DNA from: Margaritifera margaritifera
Taxonomy: Eukaryota; Mollusca; Bivalvia; Unionida; Margaritiferidae
Direction of reading: 5' to 3'
DNA: 64,000 nt
Assembly: GCA_029931535.1 (NCBI GenBank)
Contig: JAQPZY010001414.1
Location: 1,566,001-1,630,000 of the forward strand
This document shows positions 22,812 through 31,222 of this stretch, in pieces (positions within the stretch are counted from its first letter, which is position 1; the number at the start of each line of letters is the position of its first letter). Position numbers and translations under genes: made by a program. The notes under the pieces were generated by a model. It searched no databases. It saw only the letters and a list, made by a program, of their open reading frames with translations, and was not told the DNA's origin.

Positions 22812-23276
22812 TCACAGGAAATGATAAGTCATCAATTCACACTTGACTTTAAATTTGAATGGATTTGTCAAGTAATTCCACGAATTCTCACGGCGGATTG
22901 TTTCTGTACTCTGTTGAATGAGAGCTTCGATGCGATGGATCTCCAGAGGAGTGAGTGGAGGTGAAAAAGAATCATGCAAGTCTTTATACCATTGTCTCAA
23001 CACCTTTTCTTCCGAGATCTGAGACCAAGCCTCTTCGAAATATTCGTCCAATTTTTCTTCGCCCGTCATCATCAAACATTGGTCGTGTTGTTTCTGACTG
23101 GGATGAATTATTTGACATCCATGACAATGTTCTCGGGTCAGGCTGTTAATTCTTTCAGTCAATTCCTTAGCATAACAGGAGACTAAATGTTTTTCTTGTT
23201 CAGGCCATAGAGAAATAAATCCAGTAAACTGGGGAACAGTATTATTCTCTTCTTTTGGAAGTTCTGGATGAATCAA
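22812..23276 (-). CDS. conserved Maverick Cys/His protein, function unknown
   Basis: About 150 codons. The signature is CHGCQIIHPSQKQHDQC followed by YFEEAW, a small protein commonly present near the protease in animal Mavericks (recalled; no search run). The first codons are not trustworthy: no ATG opens the frame, and the upstream side abuts the truncated capsid gene, so the true N-terminus may have been lost in the same deletion. The core motif region is intact. Confidence 0.6.
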   Translation of the reverse strand: MIHPELPKEENNTVPQFTGFISLWPEQEKHLVSCYAKELTERINSLTREHCHGCQIIHPSQKQHDQCLMMTGEEKLDEYFEEAWSQISEEKVLRQWYKDLHDSFSPPLTPLEIHRIEALIQQSTETIRRENSWNYLTNPFKFKVKCELMTYHFL

Positions 23277-23764
23277 TGATGAATCGCCGGCACTGACACC
23301 GCTGTGTCGTTGAACTTTTCCGAGGTGTCAGGTTTCCAGACCACCGAAGCATCCAGATTAATGTTCTTGGGTTCTTTTCCGTACGTCAAGAGATTTTCCA
23401 AGCAAGCACGGTAAGGGTAAGTATCCAAACTGCTGCTGACCAGATTTTTATTCAAGTAAAAATCTACTTCGCTGAACAAGGAATGCATGAAATTATTGAC
23501 GGGTGCCACTCGGTCACCGTCCCCAGGAAGGGTGCTGTCCGCCGTTTTGATCACTTTGAATTTCAGGTACAAGTAGCTGTTATTCAGATCGATGTAATCT
23601 TCGGTTTGTCCTTTGATTTCAAATTCGATAGGAGCTGAATCCGTCAAAGACGATACAGGATGAAATTCCACCCATTGGGATTCTTCCATCGTCATAATGG
23701 TGGGAGGCATGGTAAACATGTCCAGTTCTGACTTGTTACATTCGCAAGAATCTCCGTGCATCAT
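23273..23764 (-). pseudogene. major capsid protein, N-terminal part only (truncated)
   Basis: Starts at tandem ATGs (23764/23761): MMHGDSCECNKSELD. The following sequence (WVEFHPVSSLTDSAPIEFEI, DYIDLNNSYLYLKFKV, NNFMHSLFSEVDFYLN, YPYRACLENLLTYG) fits the first jelly roll of the Maverick/Polinton double jelly-roll capsid protein. Family members run to roughly 450-600 residues; this one stops after about 163, where the next gene begins. About two thirds of the gene is deleted, so the element cannot make its own capsid. A capsid C-terminal fragment exists only in the decayed copy (15468-16080). Confidence 0.8.
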
Positions 23765-23775
23765 TTTCAATGGTT

Positions 23776-24222
23776 TTAGTAATCAAACACGTCTAATTCT
23801 CTGACGGTTCTTCTTCTCTTATTCTTTTTTGGAACACCACCGTGTGTTTTATGAACTCTGAAGGGATTTCGACGTCGTCTCTTTCTACCTTGTCCTTGCT
23901 GTGAAGTGGAGGAAGAAGTAATGCCAGGACCAGAAGCGTGAAGCGAATTTATAGGACTCTCTCGAAGACCCAAAAGATCTTTGCCAGTGTTCATCAACAC
24001 ATTTTTGCCTGCTCTCATAAAGGCTTCTTTAGGATTTTGTTTTTCAATGAGGGCGTTTTGCAAAACTTCTTTTCCTTGCGTCAAAGCGGCATCTTTTAAG
24101 GCATGGAATCCTCGAGTCACCATCGGTTTCAAAATAGGGGCTACCGTCCGAAAAGCCGATCTTAACATATCTCCTAAACCATGTCCTCGTTGTCGAGCCA
24201 CTCCTCGGTACACTGGATACAT
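23776..24222 (-). CDS. pVI/pX-like basic minor virion protein
   Basis: 148 codons, intact. The N-terminal MYPVYRGVARQRGHGLGDML is followed by an amphipathic helix region (SAFRTVAPILKPMVTRGF), a middle helical part and a strongly basic C-terminus (GRKRRRRNPFRVHK, KKNKRRRTVREL). The combination of Gly-rich amphipathic N-terminus and Arg/Lys tail is typical of Maverick proteins compared with adenovirus pVI/pX. It sits between the penton-like and major capsid genes with 5-bp gaps. Likely role in virion assembly or membrane disruption (inference). Confidence 0.65.
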   Translation of the reverse strand: MYPVYRGVARQRGHGLGDMLRSAFRTVAPILKPMVTRGFHALKDAALTQGKEVLQNALIEKQNPKEAFMRAGKNVLMNTGKDLLGLRESPINSLHASGPGITSSSTSQQGQGRKRRRRNPFRVHKTHGGVPKKNKRRRTVRELDVFDY

Positions 24223-24227
24223 TTGTT

Positions 24228-25197
24228 TTACAATGCGTTGGAGAACTTTTTTCGAAAATGGGGTTTCACCGTGACTTTTCCTTTGTCAATGAATGACACA
24301 CTTTGTCCCAAATATCCTTTTATACTAATGTTGACACTGTCAAAATACGATTTAATGACTGGAAGATAATGAGGGTGTACAAATTGACGGTGAACGTGAA
24401 ACGTGTTTCCACCTTCTTCGTACGCACCAGCACCAGTATCCACTTTGAAAGGAATGACTTTCAGTAATGGAGCAGCTGTGTGTCCCACCACGTTGTACTC
24501 TACCACATCGGAGTACACAAACATTAAATTCAGTCCAACGTTCAATTCGATAGGTGTGCGAAAAGCATGTTCGAATTCTAAGTTGCTTGCGTCTTTTTTA
24601 TTAGGATACTTTTTATTTCCACCCAAAATAGTATACAATCCAGGAGAAAAAGTGATGGTTAAGGGTGTTTTCTCCTCCACGGCAAAGCCTTTGTCTTTCT
24701 CGCCAATGAGTTCCCCCTTCTCTTTGAAAAATTGCAAGATGAAACGGCGTGCCACATCATGGTAAGCGATTCGTACCCATTTTTGGGCACTGTTTATGGC
24801 TTTGCCAAATTGAGCTACGAAGATGGTGTCAATGGTGTCCACCAAATGTTTAGCACTAAAATAATACCCCACAGGAATTCTCATGGTATACTGCGACAAG
24901 ACAGGAGATTTAGGATCTACTACGCTTTGTTTTGACTCGTAAAGTATAGGATCATTTTTTTTCCAACTCGTTTTGCATTTTTGCGTTCAAGATTTCCATG
25001 ATGAAGGTGTTTTAACCTTCGTTGATGTTCATGATTTGCGTAGGATGAATGATTTCTACCAAAGCCACTTCCCAATGTGCGTCGTGATCCAATTGGATGG
25101 ACTGAGGTAATTTGGCCGTGAAACAACATAAGGTGTTGTTGGGAAACACATCCATGGAACTGTCACTGGGTAAAGTTAAATAAAATTGGTCATTCAT
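24228..25197 (-). pseudogene. penton-like minor capsid protein, frameshifted
   Basis: Two frames hold one gene. The first (25197-25012) begins MNDQFYLTLPSDSS with PNNTLCCFTAKLPQ and WEVALVEI. The second (24899-24228) begins SQYTMRIPVGYYF and ends with HPHYLPVIKSYFD, SVSFIDKGKVTVKPHFRK. These blocks fit the Polinton minor capsid (penton, single jelly-roll) family. The link region at about 25010-24900 contains a TAA and a frame change next to an A8 run. The ATG overlaps the TGA of the upstream membrane protein (ATGA). Confidence 0.75.
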
Positions 25198-25628
25198 AGT
25201 AGGTCCAAAGTTGTTTTGCTCTCCGAGGAGTCACTCGAGTTCAAAGGATGTTCAAACGGTTTCAAAAGAGGAGTGGTATTGTGGTGACTGGAAGAAGGTG
25301 GACTGGCGTTGGTCGTACTACCGTGGTGTTGGCTGCTGTTGTTGTGGTGACTGTTGTCCGTCGTCGTAAATTTCAAAGAGGGACTGGTTAAAAGATAACC
25401 GATGCAACTGCTGAGTAAAATGGTCCACAATTGTTTGTCTCCTTGTTGCAAACTCAAATTGGCAATAGCTGCTCCGATGACACAATACACTACAAAGATT
25501 TGGCAGAAAAAGACGATTTGATTTTTAGGCACACGTTCTCCGCACCACACCCAGAGCGGTTGTTTTTGTAATTCTTGAAGAGAAGAACTCTGCGAAGGAG
25601 TCGAAGTCGTGGTTGTGTTGAATGGCAT
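25194..25628 (-). CDS. two-helix membrane protein of Maverick virion cluster
   Basis: 144 codons. A Thr/Ser-rich N-terminus is followed by WCGERVPKNQIVFFCQ, one hydrophobic segment (IFVVYCVIGAAIANLSL), a short loop and a second (LWTILLSSCIGYLLTSP), then a Ser/His/Asn-rich tail. The pattern GE-VPK followed by two membrane helices recurs in animal Mavericks just upstream of the penton gene (recalled). TATA (TATAAAAAG) at 25655-25647. Function unknown; perhaps a virion membrane component. Confidence 0.65.
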   Translation of the reverse strand: MPFNTTTTSTPSQSSSLQELQKQPLWVWCGERVPKNQIVFFCQIFVVYCVIGAAIANLSLQQGDKQLWTILLSSCIGYLLTSPSLKFTTTDNSHHNNSSQHHGSTTNASPPSSSHHNTTPLLKPFEHPLNSSDSSESKTTLDLL

Positions 25629-25634
25629 GTTAAG

Positions 25635-26753
25635 TTACTTATTTTTCTTTTTATAGTCGACGACTTGAGAAGCAGCAATCCAAGAACCAAAACTAGCAGG
25701 ATATCCTTTCCAAAGTACTTTGACTTCTTCTACTCGACGTTTGCCTACTTTGCGTGTTCTTTGTTCGAGAATGCTTTCGATGTCGTACAAGGCGTCTTCT
25801 TTTTTGGTCACTCGTTGTAACTCAGGCAAGAAAAATGTTCCTTTGAGCACTTCACCGTGCATGTCTTCCAATTTATAGACGGGAGGATTGCGTCCACGCG
25901 CGGGTGTAGTGACACGAAACAATTCGGTGGTCCAGTTGGGTAAATAACCTTTGTCAAAAGTGCCTTTGGTTTTTCCGATTCGAACCCAATCTCCCGTCTT
26001 CAACTCCAGCAAGATTTTCTTCTGGGGTGGTCTCCTCTGGGGTGTACCAAACAATCGATCAAACACGGTCACTTCGTTTTCAGGGCTGACCTCTTCGGGG
26101 GCACATCCAATGCTTCGATGGTACGATTGATTGTACGCTTTGACCAAACGGGGTAACACGTCGATGTACTTGAGAGTATGTTGATGTGTAAAATATTTCC
26201 ACATGCGTTCTTTCAAAGTTCTTTGAAAACGTTCCACGATACTGGCTTTGGTTTCAGGATTTTCGGTGGTAAAAAAATGAATCTGTCTTTATTTCAATTC
26301 TTTTTGAAAAGCTTGGTTTAGAAATTTGGTGCCTTTGCCAGTTTGCCATCGTAAAGGGTGACGACCACTTTGTTTCAAGACCAATTTTAAGCCACGTACC
26401 AATTCGGTACTGCTTTTAGAAGTCAAAGGCACGACCCAAGCAAATTTGGAAAACACGTCGATGACACAAAACAAATATTTGTGACCACGATTGTAGGTTG
26501 CCAAATGAGAGACGTCGGCTAAATCGGCTTGCCATTGATGATCGATGCCTTCCCCTTGGGTTGGACTTCTAGAAAATTTGCGTCGAATGGGCTTGTGTAA
26601 CGTGTACGTCAATTGTTCTTGTAACCATCATCGTACTTCTGGCAAACGTACACTTTTCAATTTACTTTTAGCAGCTCGATACAATTTTTGAACTCCTCCG
26701 TAACCAGCAGCATGGCCAGGATTGTAATAAAGGCTGGCTAAAAGTTTCTCCAT
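25635..26753 (-). pseudogene. chromodomain integrase, inactivated
   Basis: About 372 codons from the ATG at 26753. Order: N-terminal region (GYGGVQKLYRAAKS), retroviral-type rve core, SH3-like segment (GDWVRIGKTKGTFDKGYLP) and C-terminal chromodomain (residues 323-372, DIESILEQR, VLWKGYP). Of the DD35E triad, Asp77 (WQADLADV) and Glu174 (ERFQ) are present. Position 139, which should be Asp, is Gly (WQTGKGTKF). In-frame stops: TGA at 26628-26630 (a CGA-to-TGA type site) and TAA at 26289-26291. The protein that made the 6-bp target duplication was therefore supplied before these changes or in trans. Confidence 0.9.
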
Positions 26754-26764
26754 GGTTTGACTCC

Positions 26765-26950
26765 TCAAGAATAAGTCAACCAAGTACCAATGCTCTTTTC
26801 TTCGTGGGGTATCTTTTTGGATTGCAATGCTTTACGTGTCCGACGAGCCACTGGTGTAAAGGAGTATGTTTGAACAGGGGTCATCGGTTCTGTTTTGACT
26901 TCTGTCTTCACTACTTCCTTTTTCTCTTCTGATGGTAATGGGGTAGACAT
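26765..26950 (-). CDS. small unknown protein before the integrase
   Basis: 61 codons from an ATG: acidic/basic N-terminus with VKTEVKTEP, then an Arg-rich middle (VARRTRKALQSKK). It could be a separate gene or the continuation of the upstream 134-codon frame after a break. No family recognised. Confidence 0.35.
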   Translation of the reverse strand: MSTPLPSEEKKEVVKTEVKTEPMTPVQTYSFTPVARRTRKALQSKKIPHEEKSIGTWLTYS

Positions 26951-26976
26951 TATCTTTTTTATCCAACCCGGTGTGG

Positions 26977-27381
26977 CTAACTTTCGTATTTTTTAAGAGG
27001 TGGAGTTTGTAACTTTTCTTCTTCTTCTTCTTCTTTCACTGCCATCCCCGTAGCGGTGTCTGTTTTGGTGGTGGTGGTGACTTTAGGTTCGCTTTTCATC
27101 AGGGTTTTGAAATCTCTCAGAGTGGGTGGAGCTGTTGCGTCTACAGCTTTTTGGTGAAAGAGTTGCAGACGTTGTAAAAGTTGACCGTACCGTTGCGATT
27201 TTTCTGTTTCTGACAAATCACTTCGTTCCATCAGGGCTTGTAATTTTTGTTGCAACTGTGACATCTCGTTGAGATTAGGATTGGGTGGTAAATGAGGTAT
27301 CCGTTGTTCGTTCCAACGATGGAATTCCATCCATCGTTTGTAAGGTACTAAAGTCAGTTTTCGTCCTTCCATTTCATCCAA
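26977..27381 (-). CDS. Maverick small protein with LVPYKRW motif, function unknown
   Basis: 134 codons: MDEMEGRKLTLVPYKRWMEF, then a predicted helical region with SQLQQKLQALMERSD and RYGQLLQRLQLFHQK (coiled-coil-like), and an acidic tail (KEEEEEEK). A short protein opening with a leucine-valine-proline-aromatic-basic motif and then a coiled coil is common in Maverick and related elements (recalled). Probable virion or scaffold component (inference). Confidence 0.5.
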   Translation of the reverse strand: MDEMEGRKLTLVPYKRWMEFHRWNEQRIPHLPPNPNLNEMSQLQQKLQALMERSDLSETEKSQRYGQLLQRLQLFHQKAVDATAPPTLRDFKTLMKSEPKVTTTTKTDTATGMAVKEEEEEEKLQTPPLKKYES

Positions 27382-27437
27382 AGGTACAAAAATGTGTGGT
27401 CTTTCCAGAGAAGGGTGTCCTTTTTATCTTCTTTTTT

Positions 27438-27854
27438 TTATCGCATGACACCTCCTAAAAGCGGTCCAGCAATTGTTCCTAACAAAGGAGCCGCTATTTT
27501 TAACAACGGTCCTATCAGCATGGGTAGAAATCCTCCTCGTTGCACCAACATTTTTTTCTTTTGCTGGAGCGGTATTTTCTTTTTCACCATTTGGCGAAGA
27601 ACGTTCCGATGTTTGCCTAATTTTTGTTTTTGTATCTTGGACAAAGGTACCGTTCCTTTCAAGACATTCAAACAACATTCACACGCGGTATCGATGATTT
27701 CTTTAGGGGCTGCTTGAATGAGCTGTTTTCGCATGGGAGGATTGGATTTGGTCAGGACAGACAAGACGTCCCAATGTTTCGCCAGACGAGGTGGAAGTCG
27801 TCCTTTTTTGGTTTTCTTCTTTTGGTGGTGGTGGTGTGCACGTTTGGGAGCCAT
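27438..27854 (-). CDS. pX-like protein with hydrophobic Gly-rich C-terminus
   Basis: 138 codons, intact. A basic start (MAPKRAHHHHQKKKTKKGR) precedes a helical domain (KEIIDTACECCLNVLKGT). The C-terminus has LVQRGGFLPMLIGPLLKIA and LGTIAGPLLGGVM, a cationic-then-hydrophobic tail typical of membrane-active virion peptides in Maverick-class viruses. TATA (GTATAAAATA) at 27910-27901. Its decayed homologue is at 13986-14446. Confidence 0.7.
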   Translation of the reverse strand: MAPKRAHHHHQKKKTKKGRLPPRLAKHWDVLSVLTKSNPPMRKQLIQAAPKEIIDTACECCLNVLKGTVPLSKIQKQKLGKHRNVLRQMVKKKIPLQQKKKMLVQRGGFLPMLIGPLLKIAAPLLGTIAGPLLGGVMR

Positions 27855-27904
27855 CTTAGAGGTTAGGAGTAAGTCTGAAGTCTCTGGCAGGGCACCCTTC
27901 TATT

Positions 27905-28183
27905 TTATACTGGAACACGTCTCCACTGATTGTCCGGACGACGTACCAACTTCATGACAGGCCTCACTCGACGTTGAGGTGTTTTCAATGGACTAAATCG
28001 TCTCAATTCTTCTTTGGATAAATCAACTAAACTTTGTAACACGCCGGTTCTCTCTTGGACTTTGGTTTTAGGGGACGGTACTTTGTTCGCGGCCGCTGCC
28101 ATGGCCAGATCAGCCGAAGTCGAGGGTCCCGGAGTGGTGACTTTCGAGATAGGTTTCCATTTTTGCATCAAATTAGGAAACAC
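27905..28183 (-). CDS. small basic protein after the core gene, start uncertain
   Basis: Up to 92 codons ending RPDNQWRRVPV. The frame opens with GTG and overlaps the 3' end of the lysine-rich gene, with no TATA of its own. Either it begins at an inner ATG (MQKW) or it is the continuation of the core protein by frameshift. Basic, with an SP/TP-rich end (FSPLKTPQRRVRPVM). Relic at 13791-13985. Confidence 0.45.
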   Translation of the reverse strand: MFPNLMQKWKPISKVTTPGPSTSADLAMAAAANKVPSPKTKVQERTGVLQSLVDLSKEELRRFSPLKTPQRRVRPVMKLVRRPDNQWRRVPV

Positions 28184-28815
28184 AGATCTTAAGTCTGGTT
28201 TTATCAGGCATCATCATGAAGGGTGGTGAAGAAGATGATGTGGACGCAAGAGGAGACCTCGTCACTGCTGGCTGTCGTGGTGGTGTCTTGCGGGTGTACG
28301 TTTGCGTCCTGGCAGTAGTACCTCTTTTGCGGGTGCCAGTGGTGGTGGTGGGTGTTTTCTTCTTCTTGGCAGAACTTTTCTTTTTCTTGGGGGCTTTCTT
28401 TTTTGTGGCTTTTCTTTTTTGTGGCTTTCTTTTTGGGACTTTTCTTCTTTTTTGGTGTCTTGTATTTTTTGGCTTGGGCATTAGGATCCCATTTCAAAAG
28501 TGAACGAATCATAACCCCTCCTAAAGAACCGCTCCCTCCAGGGGTTAAAATGATTTGTTTTTTAGTGCATGGATCGATTCTAGGATCGGCTAGTTGTGAC
28601 AACGCCCCTTTATGTTTTTGAAAAAAACGTTGAGTTTGATGAGGGATGTGAATGATGCCTTGCAATAATTGACGTGCCGTCAAAGTAAACCATCGTAACA
28701 CTTCTTTAAGACTAGCTTCTAACAAATGAGCACGGACTTGTGCATTTTTTTCGCGACTGATGCCATACAAGGCACGAATCAATTTAGCCGGAGGATGAGA
28801 TTGAAAGGAAGTCAT
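28173..28815 (-). pseudogene. histone H1-like lysine-rich core protein, one frameshift
   Basis: The N-terminal domain (MTSFQSHPPAKLIRAL, ASLKEVLRWFTLTARQLLQ, GGSGSLGGVMIRSLL) is conserved in the decayed copy. It is followed by a tail of KK-S/T-P repeats (TPKKKKSPKKKATKKK). The basic reading switches frame in an A-rich tract at about 28430-28390: the other frame continues APKKKKSSAKKKKTPTTTT and ends near 28173, whereas the opening frame loses its basic character. TATA (CTATAAAAAC) at 28860-28851. A DNA-condensing virion core protein is likely (inference from composition and position). Confidence 0.65.
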
Positions 28816-28868
28816 CTCGAAGACTGTGAGACAGAAATGACGCGGTAGATGTTTTTATAGTTTTTTTT

Positions 28869-29609
28869 TCAGAGTGTGGCTGAAGGGGACGTGTAAATGA
28901 CAGGACCTCCTTCTTGACACCAAGGGTGAAACAATTGGGTACGAAATCTCAAATAGTCGGGAGTGGTCGGTTTTAAGTCAATGAGTAAATACGCATGAGG
29001 TGTTTGAGTGGCATCGTCGTAAGCATAATTCAGCCAAGGAGTGCCTAACCGTTTGGCTAACACTTGCACTTGAGATTTGTCTCTGGGGCTTTTAAACAAG
29101 ACCACGTAATGAGCATTGAGACTGATGGTCCGATGGGCTTTACTTTGTTGAAATAAATTTTGAGTAATGAAAATGATGCTGGCATTTCGATGATGTCCTT
29201 TTCGTGTAAACCAAAGTTTAATTTCTAGTTCGTTTTCTCCTAACATGTCGTCGAAGATGACCAGATGTGTTTGACTCACGTCAGACACGAACCCATCGTC
29301 TTCGCGAGGGATGCCTTCCACAAACGAAGTGGTTTCTCCTTGACTTTCACGAAGTAAAGTGTAAGACGGTTGCCACTCTTTGTAACACCACACGATGCGC
29401 TGAGGTGGACGATCGAACAGATGAGATTTGTGTTCGATCAAACGTTTGACAAATTCGGTTTTGCCTGAACCACTCGGTCCAGCAATCAACATGTTAAATG
29501 GCTGGCGCAAATACAAAGCTTCCCAACTTGGACGATCTAACTTTTCGTCAATCACTTTGACCACAGAGGAAGTAGAAGAGGTAGATGAGGCAGAAGAAGA
29601 TATAGCCAT
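28869..29609 (-). CDS. genome-packaging ATPase (FtsK/HerA type)
   Basis: 246 codons from the ATG at 29609. The TATA (TATAAAAT, 29663-29656) overlaps the earlier in-frame ATG at 29657, so that ATG cannot be the start. Walker A at residues 44-51 (GPSGSGKT), Walker B at 115-121 (HLVIFDDML), an IFITQNLFQQSK sensor-like block and C-terminal LGTPWLNYAYDDATQTPHAY. This is the Maverick/adintovirus terminase-like ATPase that pumps DNA into capsids. It is intact and is the best-preserved core gene along with the protease. Confidence 0.92.
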   Translation of the reverse strand: MAISSSASSTSSTSSVVKVIDEKLDRPSWEALYLRQPFNMLIAGPSGSGKTEFVKRLIEHKSHLFDRPPQRIVWCYKEWQPSYTLLRESQGETTSFVEGIPREDDGFVSDVSQTHLVIFDDMLGENELEIKLWFTRKGHHRNASIIFITQNLFQQSKAHRTISLNAHYVVLFKSPRDKSQVQVLAKRLGTPWLNYAYDDATQTPHAYLLIDLKPTTPDYLRFRTQLFHPWCQEGGPVIYTSPSATL

Positions 29610-29677
29610 GACTGAGGTAGGAAGATTTTTGAGAAGAAGACAAAAGACCCAAGACATTTTATACGTTTCATACACGT

Positions 29678-29683
29678 TTATTT
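29678..29683 (-). terminator. AATAAA poly(A) signal after the small membrane gene
   Basis: AATAAA on the minus strand about 38 nt after the stop at 29721. It suggests that this part of the element uses conventional polyadenylation, in contrast to the stem-loop genes. Confidence 0.45.
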
Positions 29684-29720
29684 TTTTTGTAAAACAAACA
29701 AACAAAAACATATTTTTTTT

Positions 29721-30026
29721 TTACAAGTCATGAAGGACAAAAATGCAAACGGCAAAAATGGTGAGGTACAAGATTAAGGCTACCACTAAAAGAATTAAAG
29801 TTCTGTACAAACAAGTCAATGTACAACAAGAACGAAACACTGTCCTAGGAATGGAAGGCACAGGCACTGGTGGTGGTGGTATTCTTCTGGTCGTCTTTGT
29901 TCTGGAAAAATGAAATGTCTCTGACGGTAAGGAGGGGGGGTCCTCAGGGGGTTGTATTTGGACGACGACGACGGTGTGGTCTTTCTCTGCTGTGTCAGGT
30001 TCTTCCAGGATTGTTTCTAAGGTCAT
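29721..30026 (-). CDS. single-pass membrane protein with proline-rich domain
   Basis: 101 codons: acidic start (MTLETILEEPDTAEKD), proline-rich stretch (RRIPPPPVPVPSIPR), a Cys cluster (SCCTLTCLYR) and a C-terminal membrane helix (LILLVVALILYLTIFAVCIF). Tail-anchored topology is likely. No family recognised; no homologue in the decayed copy. Confidence 0.55.
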   Translation of the reverse strand: MTLETILEEPDTAEKDHTVVVVQIQPPEDPPSLPSETFHFSRTKTTRRIPPPPVPVPSIPRTVFRSCCTLTCLYRTLILLVVALILYLTIFAVCIFVLHDL

Positions 30027-30063
30027 TTTTTTTTACTTAGGTTCCCATTTCACTTTTGGAAAC

Positions 30064-30612
30064 TTAGTGACGTGCCAGATCTTTGGCAAATTGGGCCATT
30101 AATTGTAGCCAAGCATCGAAACCAATTTTTCTCCAGTCACGTACATCTTTCCAAGCGTAAAGTTGTTGGTGTAACTCACTAGCAATACACACTTCTTGAA
30201 ACGTATGAAGGGTAGATAAAGTTTGACTAATGTCTTCTTCACACGGAGGTACCCCACTCGTCTTCATCACCACTCTCAACACTTTGAGTACAATTTGCCT
30301 TTCGTGTACCGATAAAGCATGAATGGTCATGTTTGTTTGTTTTTTTTGATGGTTCATCAAAATAGTCCAAAACAACCACGGGTAGTCCAAAATAATCCAA
30401 GACAAACACTGGTCCTCAAAAATATTCCACAACGAATGTCCTGGAAAACGAAATCCAAGAAAGGCAGTCACTAAGACACACACCGCATAGCGTCCAAAAT
30501 TCAATGGAAACAGTTCTTGTATCAAGTCTTTATAATCCTCTAAAGTCTGAACCCGATCGTTGACTTCCTTCCACGGAATACATTTCACGAGTGAAGACCA
30601 CAGTCCTGGCAT
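30064..30612 (-). CDS. possible Bcl-2-like protein
   Basis: 182 codons. Residues 32-54 (QELFPLNFGRYAVCVLVTAF) resemble a Bcl-2 BH1 (NWGR-type core at 38-41). Residues 71-82 (SWIILDYPWLFW) resemble BH2, with Trp72 and Trp79 seven apart as in BH2. BH1-BH2 spacing is about ten residues shorter than usual, and no BH3 or C-terminal anchor is clear. The second half (from MTIHALSVHERQ) is an unrelated-looking helical region. Anti-apoptotic proteins are known accessory genes of adintoviruses, which fits the adjacent BIR genes. This remains a weak call needing fold comparison. Confidence 0.35.
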   Translation of the reverse strand: MPGLWSSLVKCIPWKEVNDRVQTLEDYKDLIQELFPLNFGRYAVCVLVTAFLGFRFPGHSLWNIFEDQCLSWIILDYPWLFWTILMNHQKKQTNMTIHALSVHERQIVLKVLRVVMKTSGVPPCEEDISQTLSTLHTFQEVCIASELHQQLYAWKDVRDWRKIGFDAWLQLMAQFAKDLARH

Positions 30613-30621
30613 GGTGAGATT

Positions 30622-30760
30622 TTATAGGGTGAGATTCCCAAGGTGGGTATCTTTTGTGGTGGGTTTTTATATCCAGGTTCCCAAGGTGGGTATCTTTTGT
30701 GGTGGGTTTTTATATCCAGGTTCCCAAGGTTGGTATCTTTTGTGAAAGTCTACTCTAAGG
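30622..30760 (-). repeat. tandem 47-bp repeats containing TATA boxes
   Basis: Two near-perfect units and partial ones, each with 'ttcccaaggtgggtatcttt' and, on the minus strand, GGATATAAAAACCC. They overlap the 3' end of the LPLELRE-repeat gene and sit just upstream of the ATG at 30612, giving two stacked TATA elements (around 30672-30664 and 30719-30711). Confidence 0.75.
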
Positions 30761-31221
30761 TGCATGCGATAGAATCTTCCCAAAATCAGTCTTCTCATAC
30801 TTTGGAAGTAGCAATGGTTTAAAAATCGAGGAATGACTTTGTGTTTGCGTTTCACTTGTATCGGGACCAACTCTTTGTAAATCCGTTCTCGCAGCTCCAA
30901 AGGCAAACCACGAATGTGTTCTTGTAAAGTATCCGACTTGGAAAAAAGTAACTCTCTTTTGTTTTCTTCACGATAGCTGTGATAGTTTCTCTTCAGAATC
31001 AGACTTCTGATACGGTGGAAGTCGCGGTAGTTTAAAAATCGAGGAATGAATTTGAGTTTGCGTTTCACTTGGATCTGGACAAACTCTCCGTAAATGCGTT
31101 CTCGCAACTTCAAAGGCAAATCACGAATGCGGTCTTCTAAACTAGGTAAATACTGGTAAATGTGTTCTCGCAGCTCCAAAGGTAAACCACGAATGTATTC
31201 TTCTAAAGTATCATCCGACAT
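30667..31221 (-). CDS. LPLELRE-repeat protein (F-box-like repeats?)
   Basis: About 184 codons from the ATG at 31221, which lies 1 bp after the TAA of the BIR gene. Three copies of a unit opening with IRGLPLELREHIY or RDLPLKLRERIY; two continue into IQVKRKLKFIPRFLN-YRDF and LILKRNYH. 'LPLELRERIY' resembles the start of an F-box-like helix, but the fold is unproven. The C-terminus reads into the tandem TATA repeats, so the original end may have been altered. No homologue in the decayed copy. Function unknown. Confidence 0.5.
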   Translation of the reverse strand: MSDDTLEEYIRGLPLELREHIYQYLPSLEDRIRDLPLKLRERIYGEFVQIQVKRKLKFIPRFLNYRDFHRIRSLILKRNYHSYREENKRELLFSKSDTLQEHIRGLPLELRERIYKELVPIQVKRKHKVIPRFLNHCYFQSMRRLILGRFYRMHLRVDFHKRYQPWEPGYKNPPQKIPTLGTWI

Positions 31222-31222
31222 G

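Noticed and set aside
29610..29711. N-terminal extension of the packaging ATPase to the ATG at 29711
   Set aside because: The TATA overlaps the second in-frame ATG, so the transcript must start downstream; the ATG at 29609 fits.
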